A DNA stretch of 64,000 nucleotides from CALKJU01 sp035326425 (GTDB lineage: Bacteria > Pseudomonadota > Alphaproteobacteria > Geminicoccales > Geminicoccaceae), in contig DAOLFG010000002.1 in the NCBI GenBank assembly GCA_035326425.1, positions 105,582-169,581 on the forward strand, read 5' to 3'. The first letter of the stretch is position 1. The number at the start of each line of letters is the position of its first letter. Below the pieces are notes generated by a model. That model searched no databases, was not told the DNA's origin, and saw only the letters and a list, made by a program, of their open reading frames with translations. Position numbers and translations under genes: made by a program. This document shows positions 54,463-63,452 of the stretch, one piece after another.

Positions 54463-55257
54463 ATGCTCGAATCGCTGACCAGCCTGCTCACGCTGACCGT
54501 CCTCGAGGTGGTGCTGAGCATCGACAACCTCGTGGTCATCGCCATCCTGGTCGGCAAGCTGCCCAAGGAACGCCAGGCCGCCGCCCGCTACGCCGGCATG
54601 ACGCTGGCGCTGGTGCCGCGCCTCGTGCTGCTGCTGTTCATCGGCTGGATCATCGGCCTGACCGAGCCGCTGTTCTTCGTCCTCGGCCATCCGGCCTCGG
54701 GCAAGGACCTGATCCTGGCGATGGGCGGCCTGTTCCTGATCTACAAGGCCACCCACGAGATCCACGGCTCGCTCGAGGGCGAGGAGGGCGAGGCCACGGC
54801 GAAGGTGCTCTCGAACTTCGGCGCCGTGGTGACGCAGATCGCGCTGATCAACCTCGTGTTCTCGATCGATTCCATCGTCACCGCCGTCGGCATGGCCAAC
54901 GAGATCTGGATCATGGCGGTGGCGGTGATCCTGTCGATGATCGTGCTGATGGCGGCGTCGGGCCCGGTCGCCGCCTTCGTCGAGGCCCATCCGACGGTCA
55001 AGATCCTGGCGCTGGGCTTCCTCATCATGATCGGCATGGCGCTGGTCGCCGACTCCTTCGGCGCCCACGTGCCGAAGGGCTACATCTACAGCGCCATGAT
55101 CTTCTCGATCTTCATCGAGCTGATCAACATGTACCAGCGCCGGGCCAGGCCCGTGCACCTGCGCAACCCCTACGGCAGCGACACCGCGGCCGAAGGCGAC
55201 GAGGTCGAGGCGCTGCACCGCGCCGGCATGCCGGGGGCGGGACGCCCGAATCCCTAG
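54463..55257 (+). CDS. TerC-family integral membrane protein
   Basis: A 264-residue membrane protein with about seven helices. The two family motifs with membrane-embedded acids are present: VVLSIDNLVVIAIL near 16-29 and LVFSIDSIVTAVGM. TerC/Alx proteins export or help metallate with Mn2+ and some give tellurite resistance; the exact role here is not shown. The start ATG 54463 is preferred to GTG 54412. The 139 bp upstream were checked for a yybP-ykoY manganese riboswitch; none was recognised. Confidence 0.88.
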   Translation: MLESLTSLLTLTVLEVVLSIDNLVVIAILVGKLPKERQAAARYAGMTLALVPRLVLLLFIGWIIGLTEPLFFVLGHPASGKDLILAMGGLFLIYKATHEIHGSLEGEEGEATAKVLSNFGAVVTQIALINLVFSIDSIVTAVGMANEIWIMAVAVILSMIVLMAASGPVAAFVEAHPTVKILALGFLIMIGMALVADSFGAHVPKGYIYSAMIFSIFIELINMYQRRARPVHLRNPYGSDTAAEGDEVEALHRAGMPGAGRPNP

Positions 55258-55353
55258 GTCCGGCACGGCCTTGCGGCAAAATCGCCGGCTTGGCCACCGC
55301 CGGCTATGGGAGCACGATCGCCTCGCCGATCGCATCGGGGGGAAGGCGACGTC

Positions 55354-57636
<2,283 letters not shown>

Positions 57637-57647
57637 AAGGCAGACGC

Positions 57648-58613
57648 ATGCACAAGATCGTCTTTCTCGACCGCGCCACGATCGGTCCGCGGGTGGTGCT
57701 GCGCCTGCCCTCCTTCGAGCACGACTACACCGAGCACCAGCAGACCGCGGCGGACGAGGTGCTCGGGCGGCTGAAGGGTGCGACCATCGCCATCACCAAC
57801 AAGGCCCGCCTGCCCGCCGATGTCCTGGCGCGGCTGGCCGACCTGAAGCTGGTGGCGGTCGCCGCCACCGGCACCGACTGCGTCGACAAGCCGTACTGCC
57901 GGGATCACGGCATCGCCGTCACCAACATCCGCGGCTACGCGCTGCGCACGGTGCCCGAGCACACCTTCACGCTGATGCTGGCGCTGCGCCGCAACATCGT
58001 GCCCTACCGCGACGACACCCTGGCCGGCGAATGGCAGCGTTCCGGCCAGTTCTGCTTCTTCAACCATCCGATCGGCGACCTCGGCGGCGCCAAGCTCGGC
58101 ATCATCGGCGAGGGTGTCCTGGGCCAGCGCGTCGCCGAGATCGCCAAGGCGTTCGGGATGGTGACGATGTTCGCCGCCCACAAGGGCAGGACCGGCCTCG
58201 GGCCGCTCTACACCCCCTGGGACGAGGTGATCGAGACCAGCGACGTCATCACCCTGCACAGCCCGCTGACGTCGCAGACCGCCGGCATGATCGCCATGCC
58301 GGAGTTCCGGCGCATGAAGCGCCGGCCGCTGCTGATCAACACCGCCCGCGGCGGCCTCGTCGTCGAGGAGGATCTCGAGAAGGCCCTCGACGAGGGCCTG
58401 ATCGCCGGCGCCGGCTTCGATGTCACCATGCCCGAGCCGCCGCCGGCCGACGGCCCGCTGATGCGCATCGCCAAGCGCCCCAACGTCATCGTCACGCCGC
58501 ACATCGCCTGGGCCAGCGACGAGGCCCAGCAGACCCTCGCCGACCAGCTGATCGACAACATCGAGAGCTTCGTCGCCGGCAGGCCCACCAACCTCGTCGC
58601 AGGCGACTACTAG
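57648..58613 (+). CDS. D-2-hydroxyacid dehydrogenase (glycerate/hydroxypyruvate type)
   Basis: A 321-residue NAD(P)-dependent dehydrogenase. The coenzyme loop is LGIIGEGVLGQRVAEIAKAF (about 146-165; a GxGxxG with Glu in the second position). The catalytic Arg is in INTARGGLVVEED, the Glu in VTMPEPPPADG and the His in VTPHIAWAS. It most resembles hydroxypyruvate/glycerate reductases, but the substrate is not certain. It probably shares the maeB transcript. It is followed by a 128 bp spacer with palindromes. Confidence 0.88.
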   Translation: MHKIVFLDRATIGPRVVLRLPSFEHDYTEHQQTAADEVLGRLKGATIAITNKARLPADVLARLADLKLVAVAATGTDCVDKPYCRDHGIAVTNIRGYALRTVPEHTFTLMLALRRNIVPYRDDTLAGEWQRSGQFCFFNHPIGDLGGAKLGIIGEGVLGQRVAEIAKAFGMVTMFAAHKGRTGLGPLYTPWDEVIETSDVITLHSPLTSQTAGMIAMPEFRRMKRRPLLINTARGGLVVEEDLEKALDEGLIAGAGFDVTMPEPPPADGPLMRIAKRPNVIVTPHIAWASDEAQQTLADQLIDNIESFVAGRPTNLVAGDY

Positions 58614-58615
58614 AC

Positions 58616-58631
58616 TGTGAACGGGCTCACA
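58616..58631. promoter_or_regulatory. CRP-like palindrome / short hairpin
   Basis: TGTGA-ACGGGC-TCACA matches the classical CRP half-sites exactly with a 6-bp spacer. Extending one base each side (CTGTGA/TCACAG) gives a short stem followed by ATTTG, so it may instead be the terminator of the preceding gene, whose stop is 3 bp away. It lies 111 bp upstream of the secreted HExxH gene. Confidence 0.45.
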
Positions 58632-58656
58632 GATTTGATGGCCGGTTTCGTCCGAA

Positions 58657-58726
58657 GATGTTCTTGAGCAGGACCGCTCGTCGCTGAGATCGACAGTCGT
58701 CCTGTTCTCACTCACCCGAGAACATC
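58657..58726. repeat. Nested imperfect inverted repeats upstream of the HExxH gene
   Basis: GATGTTCT (58657-58664) pairs with AGAACATC (58719-58726), and CAGGAC (58669-58674) with GTCCTG (58699-58704). A second palindrome, GTTCTC-8-GAGAAC (58704-58723), overlaps the right arm. This could be a long-stem RNA leader or a repressor site 15 bp before the start codon. No known leader family was recognised. Confidence 0.5.
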
Positions 58727-58741
58727 TGAAGGACGACTATC

Positions 58742-59527
58742 GTGAATAGCCGACATCAGGTTCCGACGACCTGCGCCAGCGTGCTGGCATCCGTGGCCCT
58801 CGGCGCGCTGCTGGTCACTGGCCCGCCGGCCCGCGCCGGGCTGATCGACCAATCGACCGGCGAGGCCTGCTGGGGCGCCGGCTGCGTCGAGGGCTCCGAC
58901 GGCGACCTCCCCGACGGGCCGTCGGGCGGTGGCGGCCAGCCCTCGGTCAGCCTGCCGCCCAACGTCACGACCGAGGACTGCTCGGACGCCGACTCGCGGC
59001 GGATCGGCGACGCGGTCACCTGGCTCAAGAGCAACATCCCGGCGATCACCGCCAAGATGGCGCAGTCGCCGGACCTGATGTCCTGGCCCGGCAACAGCCG
59101 CGAGAACTTCGAGGACAAGCTGGACAAGCCACTGAAGTTCCACTGCATCGGCGGCAAGGCCAAGTGCGGCGACCTCCTGGGCATCACCTATCCGGTGTTC
59201 GCACAGAGCCGCGTCAACCTGTGCTCGACACAGATCGACGCCAGCCGCGCCGGCGACAGCTTCGGGATCGACGCGCTCTACGTGCATGTGGTGGCGCATG
59301 AGATCGGCCACCTGATACGGCTGAACACCCACAAGGCCGGCTGCATCGCGCGCTACACCGACGGCAGCTTCTCCGATGCCCTCGGCTTCGCCGCCGAGTA
59401 CGCCTTCCGCAACCTGCCCTACGATCCGGCCGCCTACGACGGCGACTGCCCGGGCCTGACACCCGAGCCCTTCTCGCTCGACGACAAGCTGAACAACATG
59501 GAAAGGCCGGTGCAGGTGCTGAAATAG
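58742..59527 (+). CDS. Secreted putative zinc peptidase (HExxH), unknown family
   Basis: A 261-residue secreted protein with a signal peptide (about 1-32). The mature part has a Gly/Pro/Ser-rich N-terminal spacer (about 50-72) and a metal motif HEIGHLIRLNTH (H186, E187, H190, H197), resembling a zinc metallopeptidase site. Eight or more Cys residues suggest disulfides. GTG start 58742 has GAAGGAC 8 nt upstream. No family is recognised beyond the motif. A CRP-like site and inverted repeats precede it. Confidence 0.75.
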   Translation: MNSRHQVPTTCASVLASVALGALLVTGPPARAGLIDQSTGEACWGAGCVEGSDGDLPDGPSGGGGQPSVSLPPNVTTEDCSDADSRRIGDAVTWLKSNIPAITAKMAQSPDLMSWPGNSRENFEDKLDKPLKFHCIGGKAKCGDLLGITYPVFAQSRVNLCSTQIDASRAGDSFGIDALYVHVVAHEIGHLIRLNTHKAGCIARYTDGSFSDALGFAAEYAFRNLPYDPAAYDGDCPGLTPEPFSLDDKLNNMERPVQVLK

Positions 59528-59550
59528 CCGCGATGCCGCGCCGGCGGGAT

Positions 59551-60171
59551 CTACCGGGGCGGGCTCGCCGCCCCGGCGGCGATCGCCGGTCCCGCCGATG
59601 CCGCGGGCGACTGGTCGGCCGGCGCCGCCTCCAGCAGCTCGCGCAAGCCCAGGCCCCAGGACGAGATCGCCTTGATGAACGGCAGCACCGGTACGTCCAG
59701 CAGCTTCACACGGTCGGGCGTGAAGATGTAGAGCGAGCCGGACATCGGCGCCGGCGTGGCCGGCACGAACACCAGCAGCCGGCCGTCGGCCAGCTCGTCC
59801 ATGATCAGCGCCGGGCTCTGGCCTTCCTCGATCTCGACGAGTGCCGGCCGCATGGCGCGGTGGTCCTCGGCCAGTGGCCCCTCGGCGGCGAAGGCCTTGA
59901 CCAGCCGGTAGCCGGGGATCTGCTGGAACAGCATCTGCTCGAGCCGGCGCCTGACCCAGCGCCCGATGGCCGAGCGCACCAGCAGCCCCACGACCAGGCA
60001 GGCCAGCGCCAGCACGACCGCCGCCACCAGCACCGGATGGACGAACTGGCCGGCGAGCGGCGTGGTCGCCACCTCCAGCTTGCGGACGATGCCGACGACC
60101 AGCAGGACGATGGCGCCGAGCGGCAGCACCACCAGGGCCCCGTCGAGCAGCGCGCGCTTGAGGCTGTCCAT
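59551..60171 (-). CDS. DUF502 family membrane protein
   Basis: A 206-residue protein with two N-terminal membrane helices (about 10-28 and 45-67), then IGRWVRRRLEQMLFQQIPGYRLVKAFA and LVFVPATPAPMSGSLYIFTPDRVKLLDVPV, the DUF502 pattern. Function is unknown. Its start lies 19 bp from the left copy of the tRNA repeat: before the island inserted, tRNA-Pro would have been immediately upstream. A strong outward promoter inside the island now faces it. Confidence 0.85.
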   Translation of the reverse strand: MDSLKRALLDGALVVLPLGAIVLLVVGIVRKLEVATTPLAGQFVHPVLVAAVVLALACLVVGLLVRSAIGRWVRRRLEQMLFQQIPGYRLVKAFAAEGPLAEDHRAMRPALVEIEEGQSPALIMDELADGRLLVFVPATPAPMSGSLYIFTPDRVKLLDVPVLPFIKAISSWGLGLRELLEAAPADQSPAASAGPAIAAGAASPPR

Positions 60172-60190
60172 GTGCGAGCGCCCCCGTTCC

Positions 60191-60243
60191 TGGTCGGGGC
60201 GGCGTGATTCGAACACGCGACATCCAGCTCCCAAAGCTGGCGC
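60191..60243. repeat. Left attachment-site repeat (partial tRNA-Pro copy)
   Basis: An exact 53-bp copy of the 3' part of tRNA-Pro, from the CCA end through the anticodon arm. It stops inside the 5' side of the anticodon stem region and lacks the D-arm and acceptor 5' strand, so it is not a functional tRNA. It marks the distal end of the island. Confidence 0.85.
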
Positions 60244-60256
60244 CCTGCATTATTTT

Positions 60257-60286
60257 AGTTTACACTAGAGCCTGCCCAACTGTCAA
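60257..60286 (-). promoter_or_regulatory. Strong outward promoter at the island's left end
   Basis: Minus strand: TTGACA (60286-60281), an 18-bp spacer and TAAACT (60262-60257). Transcription would cross the partial tRNA and enter the DUF502 gene. It is one of the best promoter matches in the window. Confidence 0.6.
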
Positions 60287-60304
60287 GTGTTTGTTTCAAA
60301 TGGC

Positions 60305-60481
60305 TCAACGATTCGTAGTTGAGACTTCGGGCCTCCAGCCATCGAGCATGGATGTCAACTGTGTTTGTTGGGCAGCCTTGTCCCAGCCCTCGATCAGACG
60401 CTGAACATCAGCTCTCCCGCACCTGTCATCGTTTCGCAACCACGACGCAGTCCCAGCGTTCTTGAGACGGCGCAGGGCCAC
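60305..60481 (-). CDS. Possible 58-residue protein downstream of the excisionase-like gene
   Basis: A GTG-started frame of 58 codons lying 9 bp after the excisionase-like gene on the same strand. The sequence (VALRRLKNAGTASWL to MLDGWRPEVSTTNR) looks mostly helical with Asp, Arg and Trp. There is no clear Shine-Dalgarno and no family. A 22-codon GTG frame (60432-60500 region, GTGA overlap) competes. The rest of 60244-60490 holds the outward promoter only. Confidence 0.3.
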   Translation of the reverse strand: MALRRLKNAGTASWLRNDDRCGRADVQRLIEGWDKAAQQTQLTSMLDGWRPEVSTTNR

Positions 60482-60490
60482 GGCGAGTCT

Positions 60491-60796
60491 TCACTTTATC
60501 TTTCCAAGCGCCTGATCGAGGAATCCATTTATCATGCGACGCACAGCGGTTTCTGGAACCCGCCGCTTCCGTGCGACGACCACTGCACGCAGCTTTCCCC
60601 TATCTATTTGATCGCTCACCCATTTTGGACCCAGATCGGTGAGTCCCGCAGCGTGCAGCTGGTCCACAACGCTGGAAATCTCCAGCAGACGATCTCGATA
60701 GGTGAACCCGGCTGCATTCTTCACCACCGGTGAGCCCCTGTGACTTTCTGTCTGCAATGGCTTGGCGCCGAAACTGTAGGACCCCGTATTCAGCAT
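60491..60796 (-). CDS. Excisionase-like HTH DNA-binding protein (copy A)
   Basis: A 101-residue protein. The C-terminal part (about 45-95) reads as a winged-helix Xis/HTH_17-like domain: GLTDLGPKWVSDQIDRGKL, then VVARKRRVPETAVRRMI. Excisionases bend DNA at attachment sites to promote excision, and related proteins also regulate transcription. It is located near the left attachment repeat, as Xis genes often are. A second, frameshifted copy lies at the other end of the island. The family assignment is by pattern and is moderate. Confidence 0.55.
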   Translation of the reverse strand: MLNTGSYSFGAKPLQTESHRGSPVVKNAAGFTYRDRLLEISSVVDQLHAAGLTDLGPKWVSDQIDRGKLRAVVVARKRRVPETAVRRMINGFLDQALGKIK

Positions 60797-60878
60797 AGCA
60801 ATCCCCGAAATTAGCTATCAGTCGGTATGTGACTCATAGTCCATAGACGCGTCGTCCGGCAGGTCTCTAATCGGCTAT

Positions 60879-61124
60879 GTGGACCTTACCCGACACTTCG
60901 GACCAGCAGTCCGTCGCCATCGTGAGTTGCTGCGCCTAAGCCAGGACGAATTGGCGGCGCGGGCGGGCCTTGACCGCACCTATGTAAGCGGGATTGAGCG
61001 CAGCCGCCGAAATCCTACCCTCGAAGTTCAGCAGCGCTTAGCCGACGCACTTGGCGTCGGGCTAGACGTGATCTTTGCCACCGCGCGGGAACTCAGCATG
61101 CCGAAAAGGCCGGGCAAGCCGTAG
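60879..61124 (+). CDS. XRE-family helix-turn-helix regulator
   Basis: An 81-residue single-domain Cro/C1-type regulator: VRRHRELLRLSQDELAARAG is helix 1-2, and DRTYVSGIERSRRNPTLEV carries the recognition helix. GTG start. It is divergent from the excisionase-like gene; the 82 bp between them is AT-rich (TATGTGACTCATAG) and likely holds both promoters and operators. It probably controls the element's genes. Confidence 0.85.
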   Translation: MDLTRHFGPAVRRHRELLRLSQDELAARAGLDRTYVSGIERSRRNPTLEVQQRLADALGVGLDVIFATARELSMPKRPGKP

Positions 61125-61325
61125 CTCCCTTCATCCCCGTTCTGACCAGAGACTGCCAAGCATGCCTGTATAGCGGCTGCATCGGCGACCGCCGTGCAAT
61201 CCCGGCTTACGGGCGGCTGACAAGTGAGGGCTCCATCGGGGGTGTGCAAGACGGAAAGCCGCTGTTTGCAGCTCGACAAACGCGCGATCGTGCGGCGCCC
61301 GGATGGTTCGACGGTGGCTGCCGCC
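61125..61325. other. Intergenic stretch within the island, no gene seen
   Basis: Between the XRE gene and the stop of the unknown leftward gene. The frames here are short, biased and lack ribosome sites. I see nothing further. Confidence 0.5.
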
Positions 61326-61760
61326 TCAGAAATCGCTTAGCAGCTCACGGTAGAGCGCGAGCGCGCGACGGCGATCCCGGACGGCGTTGTCCTCCCACCC
61401 CTGCGCGTCATGCTCGGCGATGGCTTCGGCGAGCAACTGGAAGAAGCGGTCGAGCGCCGGCTTTGCAAATGCCATGTCTGGGTTCAGGCCTCGCGGCCGA
61501 TCCGAATAGACCCCCGTGGGCGTGCTCACGTCCCAGACCCAGAGCGACTGATATCCCTCCGAACGGGCGAAGATCATCGCCGAATCCACTCCGGCTCTCC
61601 ACCACATCATCTCAAGCACGAGCGGTTTCGGCAGGAGCGCCTGCATGGCTTCGAGGCCGAGTTTGCGGCGACCGACAACCAACAGGTCCAGTCTTGCAAG
61701 GAGGGCCTCGTCCCCTTCGCTTCGATCTGGCATTTCAGACGCCGGCAGATCGCAGCTCAT
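61326..61760 (-). CDS. Island-encoded protein of unknown function
   Basis: A 144-residue soluble protein starting at ATG 61760 with AGGGGG 5 nt upstream. The middle has MMWWRAGVDSAMIFARSEG and LWVWDVSTPTGVYSDRPRG, and the C-terminus is helical (FFQLLAEAIAEHDAQGWED to ALYRELLSDF). No signal or membrane segment. It is unlike its core-genome neighbours in composition. It could be the element's cargo (for example a defence or superinfection-exclusion protein), but nothing in the sequence proves this. The frame is intact. Confidence 0.6.
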   Translation of the reverse strand: MSCDLPASEMPDRSEGDEALLARLDLLVVGRRKLGLEAMQALLPKPLVLEMMWWRAGVDSAMIFARSEGYQSLWVWDVSTPTGVYSDRPRGLNPDMAFAKPALDRFFQLLAEAIAEHDAQGWEDNAVRDRRRALALYRELLSDF

Positions 61761-62149
61761 GCACCACCCCCTGGCAGCATCGACTACTCATCACAATGTC
61801 GGCTCAATTCTTTCGAGAGGGCAAGCCTTTTCGAAGGCGCTAACCGGGGCATCCTCTCGTCGTGAAGTCGATTGCCGAGACCGGCCGCACCTCGGCTACC
61901 GCAACCAGGGCCGGAGACCGTGGGAATTGTATAGAGGTTTTGTCAGACAAGGAGGTTAAGAAGAGCTGAAAGGATAATGGCAGCCAGCGCGATTCGTTGA
62001 TGTCCTCAATGAGAAAAAGCATACATGGGTAGGACATGCCTATGCGTGTTAAATTTACCCGGTATAAGTTATTACGACCTAGGTTGGCTTCTGCCTACTA
62101 CGAGCACGGAGTCCGTTGTGGACAGGAGAACTTGGCCAAGGAGGAAGGT
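61761..62149. other. AT-richer spacer ahead of the repressor gene, no firm gene
   Basis: 389 bases with only short frames. A 35-codon GTG frame at 61861 and frames starting at ATG 62036 are present but unsupported. The stretch around 61990-62080 is the most AT-rich in the window and presumably contains promoters for the repressor and the leftward unknown gene. Confidence 0.4.
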
Positions 62150-62820
62150 GTGACGGTTACGGTAGCCCCATCCCCATCTCGCATTAACGAGAATACGGTG
62201 GGCACCCGCATTCGGGATGCCATGGCCAAGATTGACGGTATGACCCATCAAAAGTTAGCCGACACCCTGGGGCTGAGCCGACCAGCCGTGACGCAATGGG
62301 TGTCCAACGCGCGTCCGCACCCTCTATCGAGCGCATCGCCGCCGTCGCAAAAATCCTGGATGAGCGGCCCGAGTGGCTGGCCTACGGGATCAACCAGGAG
62401 CCCCGTATCGAGTATCGGCAGTCGGAAGGCACGGTCACCATCGCCGAAGTGATGTTCGGTACGTCGCCCAGCGAAGAGATCACGGTCGGGTCGTGGGCGG
62501 CACCGGTCGAGTGGATTCACGACGAGCTGCGTGCAGACCCGGCAAAGCTGCGTCTGGTCGAGCTGACCAGCGACGCGTTCGCGCCGCAATACGAAGAGGG
62601 TGAGAAGCTGCTGGTCGACCTGTCGATGTGTGTGCCGCAGCCCAAGGGCATGTTCCTGATCGCCGATGGCGTCGGCGTCAGTCTTGCCAAGCTGACGATC
62701 GTGCCGGGCTCGGTCCCGATGATCCGGGTGGCGCCGTCCCGTGACGAGAGCTACGAGGTCGAGGTCAGCAAGCTACGAGTGGTTGGCAAGGTTCGCCGAC
62801 AGATCAAGCGGGTACGGTGA
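62150..62820 (+). pseudogene. XRE / S24-like phage repressor, frameshifted, Ser replaced by Ala
   Basis: GTG start 62150 has a perfect AAGGAGG 5 nt upstream. The N-terminal HTH (MTHQKLADTLGLSRPAVTQW) continues in a second frame as PSIERIAAVAKILDERPEWLAYG and an S24/LexA-like C-domain (LRLVELTSDAFAPQYEEGEKLLVDL to RVVGKVRRQ). A one-base loss near 62320-62323 (in a CC/CCC run) breaks the frame. At the position of the catalytic Ser (usual GDSMxP) the protein has SDAFAP, so self-cleavage is not expected even if the frame is restored. It could also be a sequencing error. Confidence 0.75.
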
Positions 62821-62829
62821 CGGCGGGCG

Positions 62830-63050
62830 TCACCTGCGCTTGCCCAGCATTTCGTCCAGATGCCCATCGTCAAAGAACGGACGGCCTCCTTGGGCGCGCG
62901 ACGGTTACGTGCGACGACGGTCGTCAGGTTGCCCCTACCAATCTGATCGGTGACCCACTTCGCGCCCAGATCGGTCGAGCCGGCGGCGTGAATGTGGAAA
63001 CCACACTGGAAACATCCGGCAACGGTTCCGCGGGCGAATTTGGTTATCAC
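62830..63050 (-). pseudogene. Second excisionase-like gene (copy B), frameshifted
   Basis: The first 58 codons read MITKFARGTVAG to HAAGSTDLGAKWVTDQIGRGNL and RRAPKEAVR, matching copy A at about 27 of 38 aligned positions. One base is then missing after AVR. In the next frame the end reads FDDGHLDEMLGKRR and stops at 62830, parallel to copy A's NGFLDQALGKIK end. So copy B is a duplicated, frameshifted relative lying at the opposite end of the element on the same strand. Confidence 0.7.
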
Positions 63051-63183
63051 TGCTAACCCACTACCGGCTTAGACGACACATGATGGGCGTCCTTACGCGA
63101 TCAAGCGAAAATGTTAGTCAAACACGGCTCCGTTAAGTCAGCGAAACTAATTTTGAGTCAATGAAATTAACCATGCCGGAAGG

Positions 63184-63253
63184 TTTCCACCCGAGTTTCC
63201 ACATCCGAGACGCATCTCGGCGGTTCTCGGCGGTTTTCGGCACGAGTTTCCAC
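63184..63253. repeat. Direct repeats near the right attachment site
   Basis: CGAGTTTCCAC occurs at 63192-63202 and 63243-63253, with a third TTTCCAC at 63184-63190. Between them the 10-mer TCTCGGCGGT is tandemly duplicated (63215-63224, 63225-63234). Repeats beside an attachment site are typical of recombinase arm-type or excisionase sites. Nothing else was seen in 63051-63327 except AT-rich sequence. Confidence 0.5.
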
Positions 63254-63327
63254 GCGATGTAAGCCAGACTGCCCGGAAATTCAAGAAAGTTGTGAGAGCC
63301 AACTTATTGTTTTATTTGGGATTTTTG

Positions 63328-63380
63328 TGGTCGGGGCGGCGTGATTCGAACACGCGACATCCAGCTCCCAAAGCTGGCGC
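63328..63380. repeat. Right attachment-site repeat
   Basis: Identical over 53 bases to 60191-60243. It forms the 3' part (CCA through anticodon arm) of the intact tRNA-Pro, so integration kept the tRNA functional. Confidence 0.85.
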
Positions 63381-63404
63381 TCTACCAGGCTGAGCTACGC
63401 CCCG
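63328..63404 (-). tRNA. tRNA-Pro (anticodon TGG)
   Basis: A 77-nt tRNA on the minus strand with encoded CCA (63330-63328). The acceptor stem is CGGGGCG/CGCCCCG with discriminator A; the anticodon stem CCAGC/GCTGG encloses loop TTTGGGA, so the anticodon TGG lies at 63370-63368. The T-loop is TTCGAAT. It decodes CCN proline codons. The 3' part is supplied by the integrated element. Confidence 0.95.
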
Positions 63405-63431
63405 ACGGGCGGCGAACGTAGCGGTCCCGCC

Positions 63432-63449
63432 GGCGGATTCCAATCCGCC
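63432..63449. terminator. Perfect hairpin between sdaA and tRNA-Pro
   Basis: GGCGGATT-CC-AATCCGCC, an 8-bp perfect inverted repeat located 3 bp after the sdaA stop and 27 bp before the tRNA 5' end on the minus strand. There is no T-run, so it may be a weak terminator or a processing signal. Confidence 0.45.
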
Positions 63450-63452
63450 TCG

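Larger units (their letters stand above)
60191..63380. mobile_element. Small integrative element in tRNA-Pro (no integrase found)
   Basis: A 3.1 kb segment bounded by an exact 53-bp direct repeat (60191-60243 and 63328-63380) identical to the 3' part of tRNA-Pro. Local GC is low: 40% in 62041-62100 and 45% in 60781-60840 by my count, versus over 70% outside. It carries excisionase-like, XRE and phage-repressor-like genes and one unknown gene. No recombinase gene is recognised, so it is either decayed or mobilised in trans. Attachment in a tRNA 3' end is the classical pattern for tyrosine-recombinase elements. Confidence 0.82.

Noticed and set aside
58704..58723. LexA box in GTTCTC-8-GAGAAC
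   Set aside because: Alphaproteobacterial LexA typically uses a direct GTTC-N7-GTTC form, which this is not; the gene is not an SOS type.
60191..60243. A second functional tRNA-Pro
   Set aside because: It lacks the D-arm and the 5' acceptor strand; it is only the 3' part and serves as an attachment repeat.
61028..61279. 83-codon minus-strand frame in the island
   Set aside because: Overlaps the XRE gene end antisense, has no ribosome-binding site and looks compositionally random.
62036..62452. ATG 62036 as start of the repressor
   Set aside because: GTG 62150 has a perfect AAGGAGG at proper spacing; the extra 38 residues lack any family pattern.
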